Part shown: positions 1-6,576 of the stretch, piece by piece
How the letters are laid out: each line of letters begins with the position of its first letter
How positions within the stretch are numbered: the first letter of the stretch is position 1
Source of the DNA: Comamonadaceae bacterium
GTDB lineage: Bacteria; Pseudomonadota; Gammaproteobacteria; Burkholderiales; Burkholderiaceae_C
Direction of reading: 5' to 3'
NCBI GenBank assembly: GCA_947483455.1
Contig: CANKNK010000084.1
Span: forward strand, 1 to 7,282
Length of the DNA: 7,282 nucleotides
Translations under genes and position numbers: made by a program
Notes under the pieces: generated by a model
The model's input: the letters and a program-made list of their open reading frames with translations, nothing else
Database searches by the model: none
What the model was told of the DNA's origin: nothing

Positions 1-6
1 CCACTT

Positions 7-1830
7 ATGACAAGCACGGGCGTGCGCCCATCGAAGCCTGCTCCGCATAGGGCCCATGCCCCGGTGCATTACCGGGTGGAAGTACTCAGCCAGGCAGCGC
101 ACCTGTGGCAAGTGACCATGACGCTTGCAGCACCGGCCAGCAGCCAGTACCTGCGCTTACCGGTGTGGATACCCGGGAGCTATTTGGTGCGCGAGTTTTC
201 CCGGCATTTGCACAGCTTGCAATGCAGCCAGGGCGGTAGCAAGGTGCAAGTGACGCAATGTGACAAAGCCGGCTGGCTGGCAGCCTGTGACAGCGCTCTG
301 CCTCTGGAAATACGCTACCTGGTCTATGCTTTTGACAACTCGGTGCGTACCACCTGCTTGACCGATGTGCGTGGATTTTTCAACGCCAGCAGCCTGTGTT
401 TGATGGCGCAGGACCAGAGCGACCGCCCCCATGCACTCGAGTTGGTGCGCGGCCCGGATATGCAAGGCTGGCACGTGGCCACCGGGCTGACGCCGCAGCG
501 TGTGGATACCGCAGGTTTTGGCCGCTATGTGGCGGCCGACTATGACGAGTTGGCGGACTGTCCGGTCGAAATGGGTGTGTTTTGGAGTGGTGAATTTGTC
601 GCCTGCGGCGTGCCGCACCGGTTTGTGGTGGCCGGTGCCTTGCCCTCGATGGACGGTGAACGGCTGTTGCGCGATGCGCAAAAAATTTGCGAAACCCAGA
701 TCTGTTTTTGGCATGCGCCGGGTGCGGCCCCCACCAAGGCCTTGGCGAAGCGAGTTCCCTTTGCGCGCTATGTGTTTATGTTGCACGCCGTCGATGAAAG
801 CTATGGCGGACTGGAGCACCGCAATTCCACCGCTTTGATCGCCAACCGGCGTGACCTGCCGCGTCAGGGCGATGACAAAACCAGCGAGGGCTACACCAAC
901 TTGCTGGGACTGATCAGCCACGAGTATTTCCACACCTGGAACGTCAAACGCTTACGACCGGCCACTTTTGCGCGCTACGACTACACACAAGAAAACTATA
1001 CCGAGCTGCTCTGGTTTTTTGAGGGCTTCACCAGCTATTACGACGACTTGCTGCTGCGCCGCGCCGGGCTCATTGATGACGCTAGCTATGTCAAGCTGCT
1101 GGGCAAAACCATCAATCAGGTGGCGCAAACACCCGGCCGCTTGGTGCAAAGCGTGGCCCAGGCGAGTTTTGATGCCTGGATCAAATACTACCGCCCGGAC
1201 GAAAACACGCCCAATGTGACGGTTAGCTACTACACCAAAGGTGCGCTGGTAGCGCTATGCCTCGATTTGACACTGCGCGCAGAAGGAAAAACGACCCTGG
1301 ACGCGGTCATGCGCGCGCTGTGGGCCCGTTGTGACGGTGGTCCGATGGCGCAAGAGGATTTGCTTGCGGTGTTGCGCGAACTCACGGGTCGAGCCTGGAC
1401 TGCCGAAATCAAAGCCTGGGTACACAGCACCCGTGAATTGCCCTTGAAAGCCTTGTTAACCGGGCAGGGCTTGGAAGTGCATGAAGAGCCGGCGGCCATG
1501 GCCCAGCGCTTGGGTATCCGTGCGGAGGACTCGGGCGGTGCGGTGAAAATCAAAATGGTGCTCAGCGGTAGTGCGGCGCAGGCGGCGGGCTGGATGGCGG
1601 GCGATGAATGGCTGGGTGTCAGCTTGGCAGCCGGGCGCGGTAGCGCATCGGACTGGCGTCTGAGTAAATTGGACGACTTAGCGCCGCTGCTGGGCGCGCA
1701 AAAACGCTTTAGCGCTCTGCTTTCCCGTGACAAGCGTTTGCTGCGTCTGCCGGTGGTCTTGCCTAGCAAAGCCTGGACCTGGCGCTTGGCTTGCACCAAG
1801 CGCGCTGAGGACCAGTGGCCTTCCCTGTGA
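7..1830 (+). CDS. M61 family metallopeptidase (glycyl aminopeptidase-like) with C-terminal PDZ domain
   Basis: Predicted zinc aminopeptidase of the M61 family, whose characterised members remove N-terminal residues, often glycine. Seen in the sequence (607 aa from this ATG): an N-terminal beta-rich region opening with VHYRVEV and the family-typical PVWIPGSYLVREFSRH stretch (about residues 20-70); a GGLEH motif at 267-271, placed like the GxMEN motif of M1 enzymes; the zinc motif HEYFH at 305-309 (His305 and His309 ligands, Glu306 catalytic); and the downstream WFFEGFTSYY block whose Glu339 is the likely third ligand. A PDZ-like region lies at about 500-600. No signal peptide or membrane segment is visible, so a cytoplasmic location is inferred. 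The start is uncertain: the frame stays open to the left edge, only 6 nt lie upstream so no ribosome binding site can be judged, and a GTG at 64 would begin exactly at VHYRVEV. The family call is secure; the physiological substrate is unknown. Confidence 0.93.
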   Translation: MTSTGVRPSKPAPHRAHAPVHYRVEVLSQAAHLWQVTMTLAAPASSQYLRLPVWIPGSYLVREFSRHLHSLQCSQGGSKVQVTQCDKAGWLAACDSALPLEIRYLVYAFDNSVRTTCLTDVRGFFNASSLCLMAQDQSDRPHALELVRGPDMQGWHVATGLTPQRVDTAGFGRYVAADYDELADCPVEMGVFWSGEFVACGVPHRFVVAGALPSMDGERLLRDAQKICETQICFWHAPGAAPTKALAKRVPFARYVFMLHAVDESYGGLEHRNSTALIANRRDLPRQGDDKTSEGYTNLLGLISHEYFHTWNVKRLRPATFARYDYTQENYTELLWFFEGFTSYYDDLLLRRAGLIDDASYVKLLGKTINQVAQTPGRLVQSVAQASFDAWIKYYRPDENTPNVTVSYYTKGALVALCLDLTLRAEGKTTLDAVMRALWARCDGGPMAQEDLLAVLRELTGRAWTAEIKAWVHSTRELPLKALLTGQGLEVHEEPAAMAQRLGIRAEDSGGAVKIKMVLSGSAAQAAGWMAGDEWLGVSLAAGRGSASDWRLSKLDDLAPLLGAQKRFSALLSRDKRLLRLPVVLPSKAWTWRLACTKRAEDQWPSL

Positions 1831-1873
1831 TGCGCCTCTGCCTGGCCTGTGCTACGGGCGCATGGCGCTAGGG

Positions 1874-1900
1874 TGCTGAGTGCACTGCCTTGGGTATAGT
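1874..1900 (+). promoter_or_regulatory. Candidate promoter for the enoyl-CoA hydratase gene
   Basis: TATAGT at 1895-1900 matches five of six bases of the sigma-70 -10 box and would give a leader of about 30 nt before the ATG at 1936. The region around -35 (near 1872-1879) is a poor match, so this rests mainly on the -10 box and its position. A perfect 8-bp palindrome, AGTGCACT (1879-1886), sits in the spacer. The rest of the 105-bp gap holds no convincing terminator for the upstream peptidase gene. Confidence 0.35.
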
Positions 1901-1935
1901 GCCTTCTTCACCTTTCATTAAGGCGCTTACCCATC

Positions 1936-2715
1936 ATGCCCTACCAACTCATCCACACCCGCATTGAAGCGGGAAAAGTCGGCATCATTACCTTAAACCG
2001 GCCCCAACAACTCAACGCGCTCAATGACCAGTTAATGGACGAGCTGGGCCAGGCGCTCAAAGATTGGGACGCCGATGAAGCTATTGGCTGCATGGTGATT
2101 ACTGGAAGTGAAAAAGCGTTTGCCGCAGGCGCTGATATTGCCGCCATGGCCCAGTACAGCTTTGTCGATGTCTACCAAAGTGACTACATCACACGCAACT
2201 GGGAAACTTTGCGCACGGTGCGCAAGCCGGTCATTGCGGCGGTGAGCGGCTTCGCCCTGGGCGGCGGCTGCGAATTAGCGATGATGTGTGACTTCATTAT
2301 TGCCGCCGATAACGCGCGCTTTGGCCAGCCCGAAATCAAAATAGGTGTGATGCCCGGCGCCGGTGGCACGCAGCGCTTGCCGCGCGCCGTGGGTAAAGCC
2401 AAGGCCATGGACATGGCACTGACCGGTCGCATGATGGACGCCGTGGAAGCCGAGCGCGCAGGCTTAGTCAGCCGGGTGGTACCGCTGGACAAATTGATGG
2501 AAGAAACCTTAGCTGCGGCTTTGATGATTTGCGCTTACTCCCAGCTAGCGACCCGCGCCGCTAAGGAAGCAGTCAACCGTGCGTTTGAGAGCGGCTTGGC
2601 CGACGGCATCCATTTTGAGCGCCGCCTTTTCCATGCCTTGTTTGCGACTGCCGACCAGAAAGAAGGCATGGACGCTTTTCTCAACAAGCGCAAACCGGTT
2701 TTCACGCACCGATAG
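1936..2715 (+). CDS. Enoyl-CoA hydratase (crotonase family)
   Basis: Short-chain enoyl-CoA hydratase, expected to add water across the trans-2 double bond of enoyl-CoA thioesters in beta-oxidation or in aromatic and amino acid degradation. At 259 aa it has the usual length of a single-domain crotonase. Seen: [10 protein letters not shown] at 21-30; [11 protein letters not shown] at 61-71, part of the CoA binding and oxyanion region; [12 protein letters not shown] at 105-116 with Gly110 as the second oxyanion contributor and Glu113; and [20 protein letters not shown] at 129-148 with Glu133. Glu113 and Glu133 are 20 residues apart, as are the catalytic pair Glu144/Glu164 of mitochondrial enoyl-CoA hydratase, so hydratase activity is favoured over isomerase or other crotonase reactions. 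The ATG has a weak TAAGG at 1919-1923, 12 nt upstream. The gene has its own candidate promoter, and neither neighbour is a beta-oxidation gene, so the pathway cannot be fixed from context. Confidence 0.95.
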   Translation: MPYQLIHTRIEAGKVGIITLNRPQQLNALNDQLMDELGQALKDWDADEAIGCMVITGSEKAFAAGADIAAMAQYSFVDVYQSDYITRNWETLRTVRKPVIAAVSGFALGGGCELAMMCDFIIAADNARFGQPEIKIGVMPGAGGTQRLPRAVGKAKAMDMALTGRMMDAVEAERAGLVSRVVPLDKLMEETLAAALMICAYSQLATRAAKEAVNRAFESGLADGIHFERRLFHALFATADQKEGMDAFLNKRKPVFTHR

Positions 2716-2760
2716 ACGCGGCCATAGCGGGCTGTACCCCAGGCTGAGCCGGCTTGTGGC

Positions 2761-2766
2761 TATAAT
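2761..2766 (+). promoter_or_regulatory. -10 box of the tRNA-Met promoter
   Basis: A perfect TATAAT lies 10 nt before the 5' end of the mature tRNA, placing transcription start near 2773 with only a few leader nucleotides. No good -35 hexamer stands 16-18 nt upstream (bases near 2737-2744 are CCCCAGGC). The promoter therefore seems to depend on the strong -10 box or on an activator. Confidence 0.7.
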
Positions 2767-2776
2767 TTCCGCCTCC

Positions 2777-2853
2777 GGTGATATAGCTCAGTTGGTTAGA
2801 GCGCAGCATTCATAATGCTGATGTCGGTGGTTCAAATCCACCTATCACCACCA
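2777..2853 (+). tRNA. tRNA-Met (anticodon CAT, elongator type)
   Basis: A complete 77-nt cloverleaf with encoded CCA. Acceptor stem GGTGATA (2777-2783) pairs perfectly with TATCACC (2843-2849); discriminator A2850; CCA at 2851-2853. D stem GCTC (2786-2789) pairs with GAGC (2799-2802). Anticodon stem CAGCA/TGCTG (2804-2808/2816-2820) encloses TTCATAA with anticodon CAT at 2811-2813. T stem GGTGG/CCACC (2826-2830/2838-2842) encloses TTCAAAT. It is not initiator tRNA, because the first acceptor pair is a normal G-C and the anticodon stem lacks the three consecutive G-C pairs. A CAT anticodon can also belong to tRNA-Ile2, where TilS converts the C to lysidine. The overall sequence looks more like elongator Met, but Ile2 is not formally excluded. 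Confidence 0.95.
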
Positions 2854-2865
2854 ATTTACGGGTCG

Positions 2866-2890
2866 AAAAGGGCGCTTCGGTGCCCTTTTT
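2866..2890 (+). terminator. Intrinsic terminator after tRNA-Met
   Basis: A 10-bp stem, AAAAGGGCGC (2866-2875) with GTGCCCTTTT (2880-2889), contains one G-T wobble and closes on a TTCG tetraloop with the very stable C(UUCG)G arrangement. A T run (2886-2890) forms and follows the 3' arm. It starts 13 nt after the tRNA CCA end and should stop the tRNA transcript. Genes further right therefore need their own promoter or readthrough. Confidence 0.9.
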
Positions 2891-2917
2891 CTTGCCCTAC
2901 AGCCTCTGGACAACACC

Positions 2918-3091
2918 ATGAACCGCTGGATTCACGCGCTGGCGCTGCAAGCGCGCAAACAGGTCGCCCAAGCGCTTGGGATGACCCGCAAGAACAAGCC
3001 GGGCCGACTGGCGCCCGGCGCGCGTAGCCGCGGCAGTTATGCCTCGCAGGTGCTATCGGGCGCGCCCACCCAGGTCTGTTTCGCAGCCTAA
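2918..3091 (+). CDS. Small basic protein of unknown function, 57 aa
   Basis: I do not recognise this protein. The frame runs from ATG at 2918 to TAA at 3089-3091 and begins [20 protein letters not shown]. Seen: an N-terminal half that could form an amphipathic helix (about residues 3-22), a Lys/Arg/Gly-rich middle (about 24-40, including TRKNKPGR), and a neutral tail ending QVCFAA. There is no signal peptide or clear membrane segment. About 44 of 56 internal codons end in G or C, like the neighbouring real genes, which supports coding. The ribosome binding site is weak: only GGA at 2908-2910, 7 nt before the ATG. It starts 27 nt after the tRNA terminator T run and ends 20 nt before the miaB ATG, so it probably leads the miaB transcript. 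It might be a translated leader for miaB or an independent small protein. It could also be a chance ORF. Confidence 0.55.
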   Translation: MNRWIHALALQARKQVAQALGMTRKNKPGRLAPGARSRGSYASQVLSGAPTQVCFAA

Positions 3092-3111
3092 GTCCTTTGC
3101 AAACTGCATTT

Positions 3112-4443
3112 ATGCCTAAAAAAGTCTTTATCAAAACCTTCGGCTGCCAGATGAACGAGTACGACTCGGACAAGATGGCTGACGTGCTAGGTGCCGCCCA
3201 GGGCTATGAGAAAACCGCGGTGATGGAAGAGGCGGACCTGATTTTGTTCAACACCTGTTCGGTCCGTGAAAAAGCCCAGGAGAAGGTTTTTTCCGATTTA
3301 GGCCGGGCCCGTCAGATGCGCAAAAAAGGTGCCCAAATAGGGGTCGGCGGCTGCGTCGCCAGCCAGGAAGGCGCCGCAATTATTGAGCGCGCACCCTATG
3401 TGGATGTGGTGTTTGGTCCGCAAACCCTGCACCGGCTTCCTGAAATGCTGCGCCAGCGGCAGTTGCAAAATAAACCGCAGGTGGATATCAGTTTCCCCGA
3501 AATCGAAAAATTCGACCATTTGCCGCCCGCCAAGGTTGATGGCGCCTCGGCGTTTGTGAGTGTGATGGAGGGTTGCTCGAAATACTGCAGCTATTGCGTC
3601 GTGCCCTACACCCGTGGTGAAGAGATTCACCGGCCGTTTGAAGACGTGCTGGTCGAAGTGGCTGGCTTGGCGGACCAGGGCGTCAAAGAAATTACCTTGC
3701 TGGGGCAAAACGTCAATGCCTACCGCAGCGCGATGGGCGCCAGCGCCGAGATGGCCGATTTCGCAACCCTGCTCGACTACGTGGCTGCCATACCTGGCAT
3801 AGAGCGCTTGCGCTTTACGACCAGCCACCCCAATGAATTTAGCCCCGCACTGATCGCCGCTTACGCCAAGCTGCCACAACTCGTCAGTCACCTGCATTTA
3901 CCGGTGCAACATGGCTCGGACCGCATCCTGATGGCTATGAAGCGTGGCTATACCGCGATGGAATACAAGAGCACGGTGCGTAAGCTGCGCGCTATTCGTC
4001 CTGATTTGGCGCTCAGTAGCGACTTCATTGTCGGCTTCCCGGGAGAAACCGAGGCGGACCATGCCAAGCTGATGCAGCTGCTCGAGGACTTGCAGTTTGA
4101 CAACAGTTTTAGTTTTATCTTTAGCCCTCGGCCCGGTACCCCCGCCGCTAATTTGCCCGATACCACGCCCCATGAGGAAAAACTGCGGCGCTTACACGAA
4201 GTGCAAGCGGCTATCAATGCCAGTATTGCCCGCATCAGCCAGAGTCGGCTGGGCACCGTGCAGCGCATCTTGGTAGAAGGCCCTTCCAAGCGGGACGGCA
4301 GCGAGTTAATGGGCCGCACGCAATGCAATCGGGTGGTCAATTTCGCCGGCCCTGCGCGCTTGATAGGGCAATTGATAGACGTACGCATTACTGAGACGCG
4401 CACCTATTCGCTGCGCGGCGAAGTCTTGACCCAAGAGGGCTAA
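3112..4443 (+). CDS. miaB: tRNA-2-methylthio-N6-dimethylallyladenosine synthase MiaB
   Basis: Radical-SAM methylthiotransferase that converts i6A37 to ms2i6A37 in tRNAs reading codons that start with U; it acts in the cytoplasm after MiaA. Seen (443 aa from this ATG): an N-terminal UPF0004-type domain with Cys12 (FGCQMN), Cys49 ([12 protein letters not shown]) and Cys81 (GGCVAS), which bind the auxiliary 4Fe-4S cluster; the radical-SAM motif CSKYCSYC with Cys155, Cys159 and Cys162; and a C-terminal TRAM RNA-binding domain from about 377. Six of six cluster cysteines are present, so it should be active. Start choice: a TTG at 3097 would add five residues, but the ATG at 3112 gives [20 protein letters not shown], the normal family beginning. 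No Shine-Dalgarno sequence precedes either start. The ATG lies 20 nt after the stop of the small ORF, so coupling or reinitiation is possible. The lipocalin gene follows after 3 nt. Confidence 0.97.
   Translation: MPKKVFIKTFGCQMNEYDSDKMADVLGAAQGYEKTAVMEEADLILFNTCSVREKAQEKVFSDLGRARQMRKKGAQIGVGGCVASQEGAAIIERAPYVDVVFGPQTLHRLPEMLRQRQLQNKPQVDISFPEIEKFDHLPPAKVDGASAFVSVMEGCSKYCSYCVVPYTRGEEIHRPFEDVLVEVAGLADQGVKEITLLGQNVNAYRSAMGASAEMADFATLLDYVAAIPGIERLRFTTSHPNEFSPALIAAYAKLPQLVSHLHLPVQHGSDRILMAMKRGYTAMEYKSTVRKLRAIRPDLALSSDFIVGFPGETEADHAKLMQLLEDLQFDNSFSFIFSPRPGTPAANLPDTTPHEEKLRRLHEVQAAINASIARISQSRLGTVQRILVEGPSKRDGSELMGRTQCNRVVNFAGPARLIGQLIDVRITETRTYSLRGEVLTQEG
4433..4439 (+). promoter_or_regulatory. Ribosome binding site of the lipocalin gene, inside the miaB end
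   Basis: AAGAGGG lies 7 nt before the ATG at 4447 and overlaps the last codons of miaB. It is the clearest Shine-Dalgarno sequence among the plus-strand genes here. With the miaB stop at 4441-4443, it supports the ATG at 4447 and translation coupled to miaB. Confidence 0.7.
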
Positions 4444-4446
4444 GCC

Positions 4447-4992
4447 ATGGTGTATCGTACGTTCGCAGCATGCATCGCGCTGGTCGGCTTGGCAGGCTCT
4501 TGTGGCGTATTTGCGGCGGCACCATTGCCTACCGTCAACGCGATTGAAGTGCCGCGCTATCTTGGCACCTGGTATGAAATTGCCAAGTTTCCCAATTGGT
4601 TTCAGAAAAAATGTGTGGGCAATACGCGCGCGCAATACAGTGTGCGCAGCGACGGTTCGCTGCAGGTGATCAACCGCTGCAAACTGGCCTCCGGGGACAT
4701 GGACGAGGCCATCGGTGCGGCGCGCCAGATCGGTAACGTCAGTTCACCCAAATTGCAGGTGCGTTTTGCGCCGCAATGGTTGTCGATCATTCCTGCTGTG
4801 TGGGGCGACTACTGGGTGATTGATCTGGACGACAACTACCAGTGGGCGGCTGTGAGCGAACCGGGACGCGAGTATTTGTGGATTCTGTCGCGCACCCCCC
4901 GCATGGATCCGCAAACCTATGCCAATTTGCTAGTGCGCCTGACCGGCCTGGGCCTGGATGTACAAAAGCTGGAGTTAACGCCGCAGGATTAG
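4447..4992 (+). CDS. Lipocalin family protein (Blc-like), exported
   Basis: Bacterial lipocalin of the Blc type, a small beta-barrel that binds lipids or other hydrophobic ligands in the envelope. Seen (181 aa): an N-terminal signal sequence (Arg4, hydrophobic 6-23); the lipocalin first motif GTWYEIAKFPNWFQKKC at 40-56 with the conserved G-x-W at 40-42; and a closing block with REYLWILSRTPRMDP near residues 140-154, typical of this family. Processing is ambiguous. Residues 15-19 (LAGSC) fit a loose lipobox with Cys19, which would make it a lipoprotein like E. coli Blc with Gly at +2. VFA at 21-23 instead fits signal peptidase I cleavage. It starts 3 nt after miaB with a ribosome binding site inside miaB, so it is very likely co-transcribed with it, though no functional link is evident. 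The gene symbol blc would be by analogy only. Confidence 0.93.
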   Translation: MVYRTFAACIALVGLAGSCGVFAAAPLPTVNAIEVPRYLGTWYEIAKFPNWFQKKCVGNTRAQYSVRSDGSLQVINRCKLASGDMDEAIGAARQIGNVSSPKLQVRFAPQWLSIIPAVWGDYWVIDLDDNYQWAAVSEPGREYLWILSRTPRMDPQTYANLLVRLTGLGLDVQKLELTPQD

Positions 4993-5129
4993 CGCCTTGC
5001 ACGCCGTCGCGCTGCAAGATGGGCTAGGTCGGATCAGCGCTGCCTGGTATGGGACGAGGCGCCTTGGATGCACACTCAGTCTGCGTGCGGGCATTCACAG
5101 GGCCTCTGGCCGGCAGCTCCTTGGTCTCT

Positions 5130-6494
5130 TTAGAAAGGCATCTTAGGCATGCCCTTCATGGAGGCCATGCGCTTCATCATTTTCATCATGCCGCCGCCGC
5201 TCATTTTTTTCATCATGTCCTGCATTTGCTCAAACTCTTTGAGCATGCGGTTGACCTCCTGTACCTGCACACCGGCCCCGGCAGCAATGCGGCGTTTGCG
5301 CGTGGCCTTGATCAGGTCGGGCTTGCGGCGTTCCAGCGGCGTCATGCTGTGGATGATGCCCTCTTTGCGTCGGATATCTTTTTCCGCCTTGTCCATGTCC
5401 ACCTGACCGGCTTTGGCGGCCATGGCAGCGGGTAGTTTGTCCATCAGACTGGACAGGCCGCCCATTTGTTTCATCTGCTGAATTTGACCCAGGAAGTCAG
5501 TGAGGTCAAAGCTGGCACCGCTTTTGACTTTAGCCGCCAACTTTTGCGCGGCCTCGACATTGACCCCGGCGGTGACCTGTTCTACCAGGGCCACGATGTC
5601 GCCCATGCCCAGAATGCGCCCGGCGTGGCGGTCGGCATCAAAGACTTCTAGGCCGTCGATTTTTTCACTGGTACCGGCGAACTTAATGGGCGCGCCCGTT
5701 ACTTGCCGTACCGAAAGCGCCGCGCCGCCGCGGGAATCGCCGTCTGTTTTGGTCAGAATGATGCCGGTCAGCGCCAATGCGTCTTTAAATGCCTTGGCGG
5801 TATTGATAGCGTCCTGGCCTTGCATGGCGTCCACCACAAACAAGGTTTCAATCGGGTTCAGCGCCGCGTGCAGGTCCTGGATTTCGCGCATGAGCAGTTC
5901 GTCGATGGCCAGGCGGCCGGCGGTATCTACGAGCAGCACGTCAAAGAAATGGCGTTTGGCATAGTCCAGGGCCGCCAGCGCGATAGCGACCGGCTTTTGG
6001 TCCGGGCTGCTGGGGAAAAATTCAGCGCCCGCCTGGGCCGTCACGGTTCTGAGCTGTTCGATGGCTGCTGGGCGGTACACGTCGCCCGAGACCGTGAGCA
6101 CTTTTTTCTTGCGTTTGTCTATCAGGTGCTTGGCCAGCTTCGCGGTGGTGGTGGTTTTACCAGCGCCTTGCAGGCCGGCCATCAAAATCACGGCCGGTGG
6201 TTGTACTGCCAGGTTGATGTCACTGACACCCTGGCCCATGGTTGCCGCCAGTTCTTGGTTGACGATACTGACCAAGACCTGCCCAGGCTGCAAAGACCCC
6301 AGTACCTCACGGCCCAGTGCTTTTTCTTTGACCCGGGCAATGAAGTCGCGCACCACGGGCAGCGCGACATCCGCCTCCAGCAAGGCCATACGAACTTCGC
6401 GCAACATCTCCCCGACATTGTCTTCTGTGATGCGGGACTGGCCCCGCAAGGTTTTGACCAGGCGGGTCAGTTTGTCAGTAAGGGCGGAGGCCAT
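5130..6494 (-). CDS. ffh: Signal recognition particle protein Ffh (SRP54 GTPase)
   Basis: GTPase and RNA-binding subunit of the signal recognition particle. With 4.5S RNA it binds signal sequences on ribosomes and delivers nascent membrane proteins to FtsY. The length of 454 aa is normal. Seen: helical N domain (1-90); G domain with P-loop GLQGAGKT at 107-114, DVYRPAAIEQL at 138-148, DTAGR at 190-194, TKTD at 248-251 and GTSEKIDGL at 274-282; and M domain from about 328, with the 4.5S RNA-binding helix RKRRIAAGAG at 399-408 and a methionine-rich tail (about 420-454) forming the flexible signal-peptide groove. All GTPase motifs are intact. The start is supported by GGAA (minus strand, 6499-6502) 4 nt before the ATG. 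The gene converges with the lipocalin and is divergent from the YpjD-like gene, an arrangement also known for E. coli ffh and ypjD. No clear promoter was found in the 82-bp divergent gap. Confidence 0.98.
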   Translation of the reverse strand: MASALTDKLTRLVKTLRGQSRITEDNVGEMLREVRMALLEADVALPVVRDFIARVKEKALGREVLGSLQPGQVLVSIVNQELAATMGQGVSDINLAVQPPAVILMAGLQGAGKTTTTAKLAKHLIDKRKKKVLTVSGDVYRPAAIEQLRTVTAQAGAEFFPSSPDQKPVAIALAALDYAKRHFFDVLLVDTAGRLAIDELLMREIQDLHAALNPIETLFVVDAMQGQDAINTAKAFKDALALTGIILTKTDGDSRGGAALSVRQVTGAPIKFAGTSEKIDGLEVFDADRHAGRILGMGDIVALVEQVTAGVNVEAAQKLAAKVKSGASFDLTDFLGQIQQMKQMGGLSSLMDKLPAAMAAKAGQVDMDKAEKDIRRKEGIIHSMTPLERRKPDLIKATRKRRIAAGAGVQVQEVNRMLKEFEQMQDMMKKMSGGGMMKMMKRMASMKGMPKMPF

Positions 6495-6564
6495 AGGTTT
6501 CCAGTGTGGGATAGAGGCACAAGCGGCAGTCGCTTGGCTGTCGCCGGCAAAGGGGACAAAAGGC

Positions 6565-6570
6565 TAAACT
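6565..6570 (+). promoter_or_regulatory. Candidate -10 box directly before the YpjD-like gene
   Basis: TAAACT stands 6 nt before the ATG at 6577. If used as a -10 box, transcription would begin at or next to the A of the start codon, giving a leaderless mRNA. There is no good -35 hexamer at normal spacing (TTGGCT at 6534-6539 is too far), so support is weak. A purine run, AAAAGG at 6558-6563, is the alternative ribosome binding site, but it lies 13 nt upstream, which is longer than usual. Confidence 0.25.
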
Positions 6571-6576
6571 GTCACC

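Noticed and set aside
157..933. 258-codon open frame on the minus strand
   Set aside because: It lies entirely antisense to the M61 peptidase, whose zinc motif and family blocks are unambiguous. The translation is His/Gln/Arg-rich with no recognisable domain, typical of the complement of a GC-rich gene.
1230..1799. 189-codon open frame on the minus strand
   Set aside because: Antisense shadow of the C-terminal half of the M61 peptidase; Ser/Ala/Arg-rich with no domain.
2777..2853. tRNA gene as an integration site for a mobile element
   Set aside because: No direct repeat of the tRNA 3' end, integrase or phage gene is visible in the window; housekeeping genes lie on both sides.
2815..3027. 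70-codon plus-strand frame beginning inside the tRNA
   Set aside because: It starts within the tRNA anticodon arm and passes through the terminator hairpin, so it cannot be a normal message.
2856..3173. 105-codon minus-strand frame covering the small ORF region
   Set aside because: It runs antisense through the tRNA terminator flank and into conserved miaB N-terminal codons; the residues have no recognisable pattern. The plus-strand 57-aa frame fits the operon direction better.
3298..3897. 199-codon open frame on the minus strand
   Set aside because: Antisense to the radical-SAM core of miaB, whose coding is certain; no family features of its own.
4996..5018. Inverted repeat CTTGCA/TGCAAG as a terminator
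   Set aside because: Only 6 bp with an 11-nt loop and no T tract on either strand, so I do not annotate it as a terminator.
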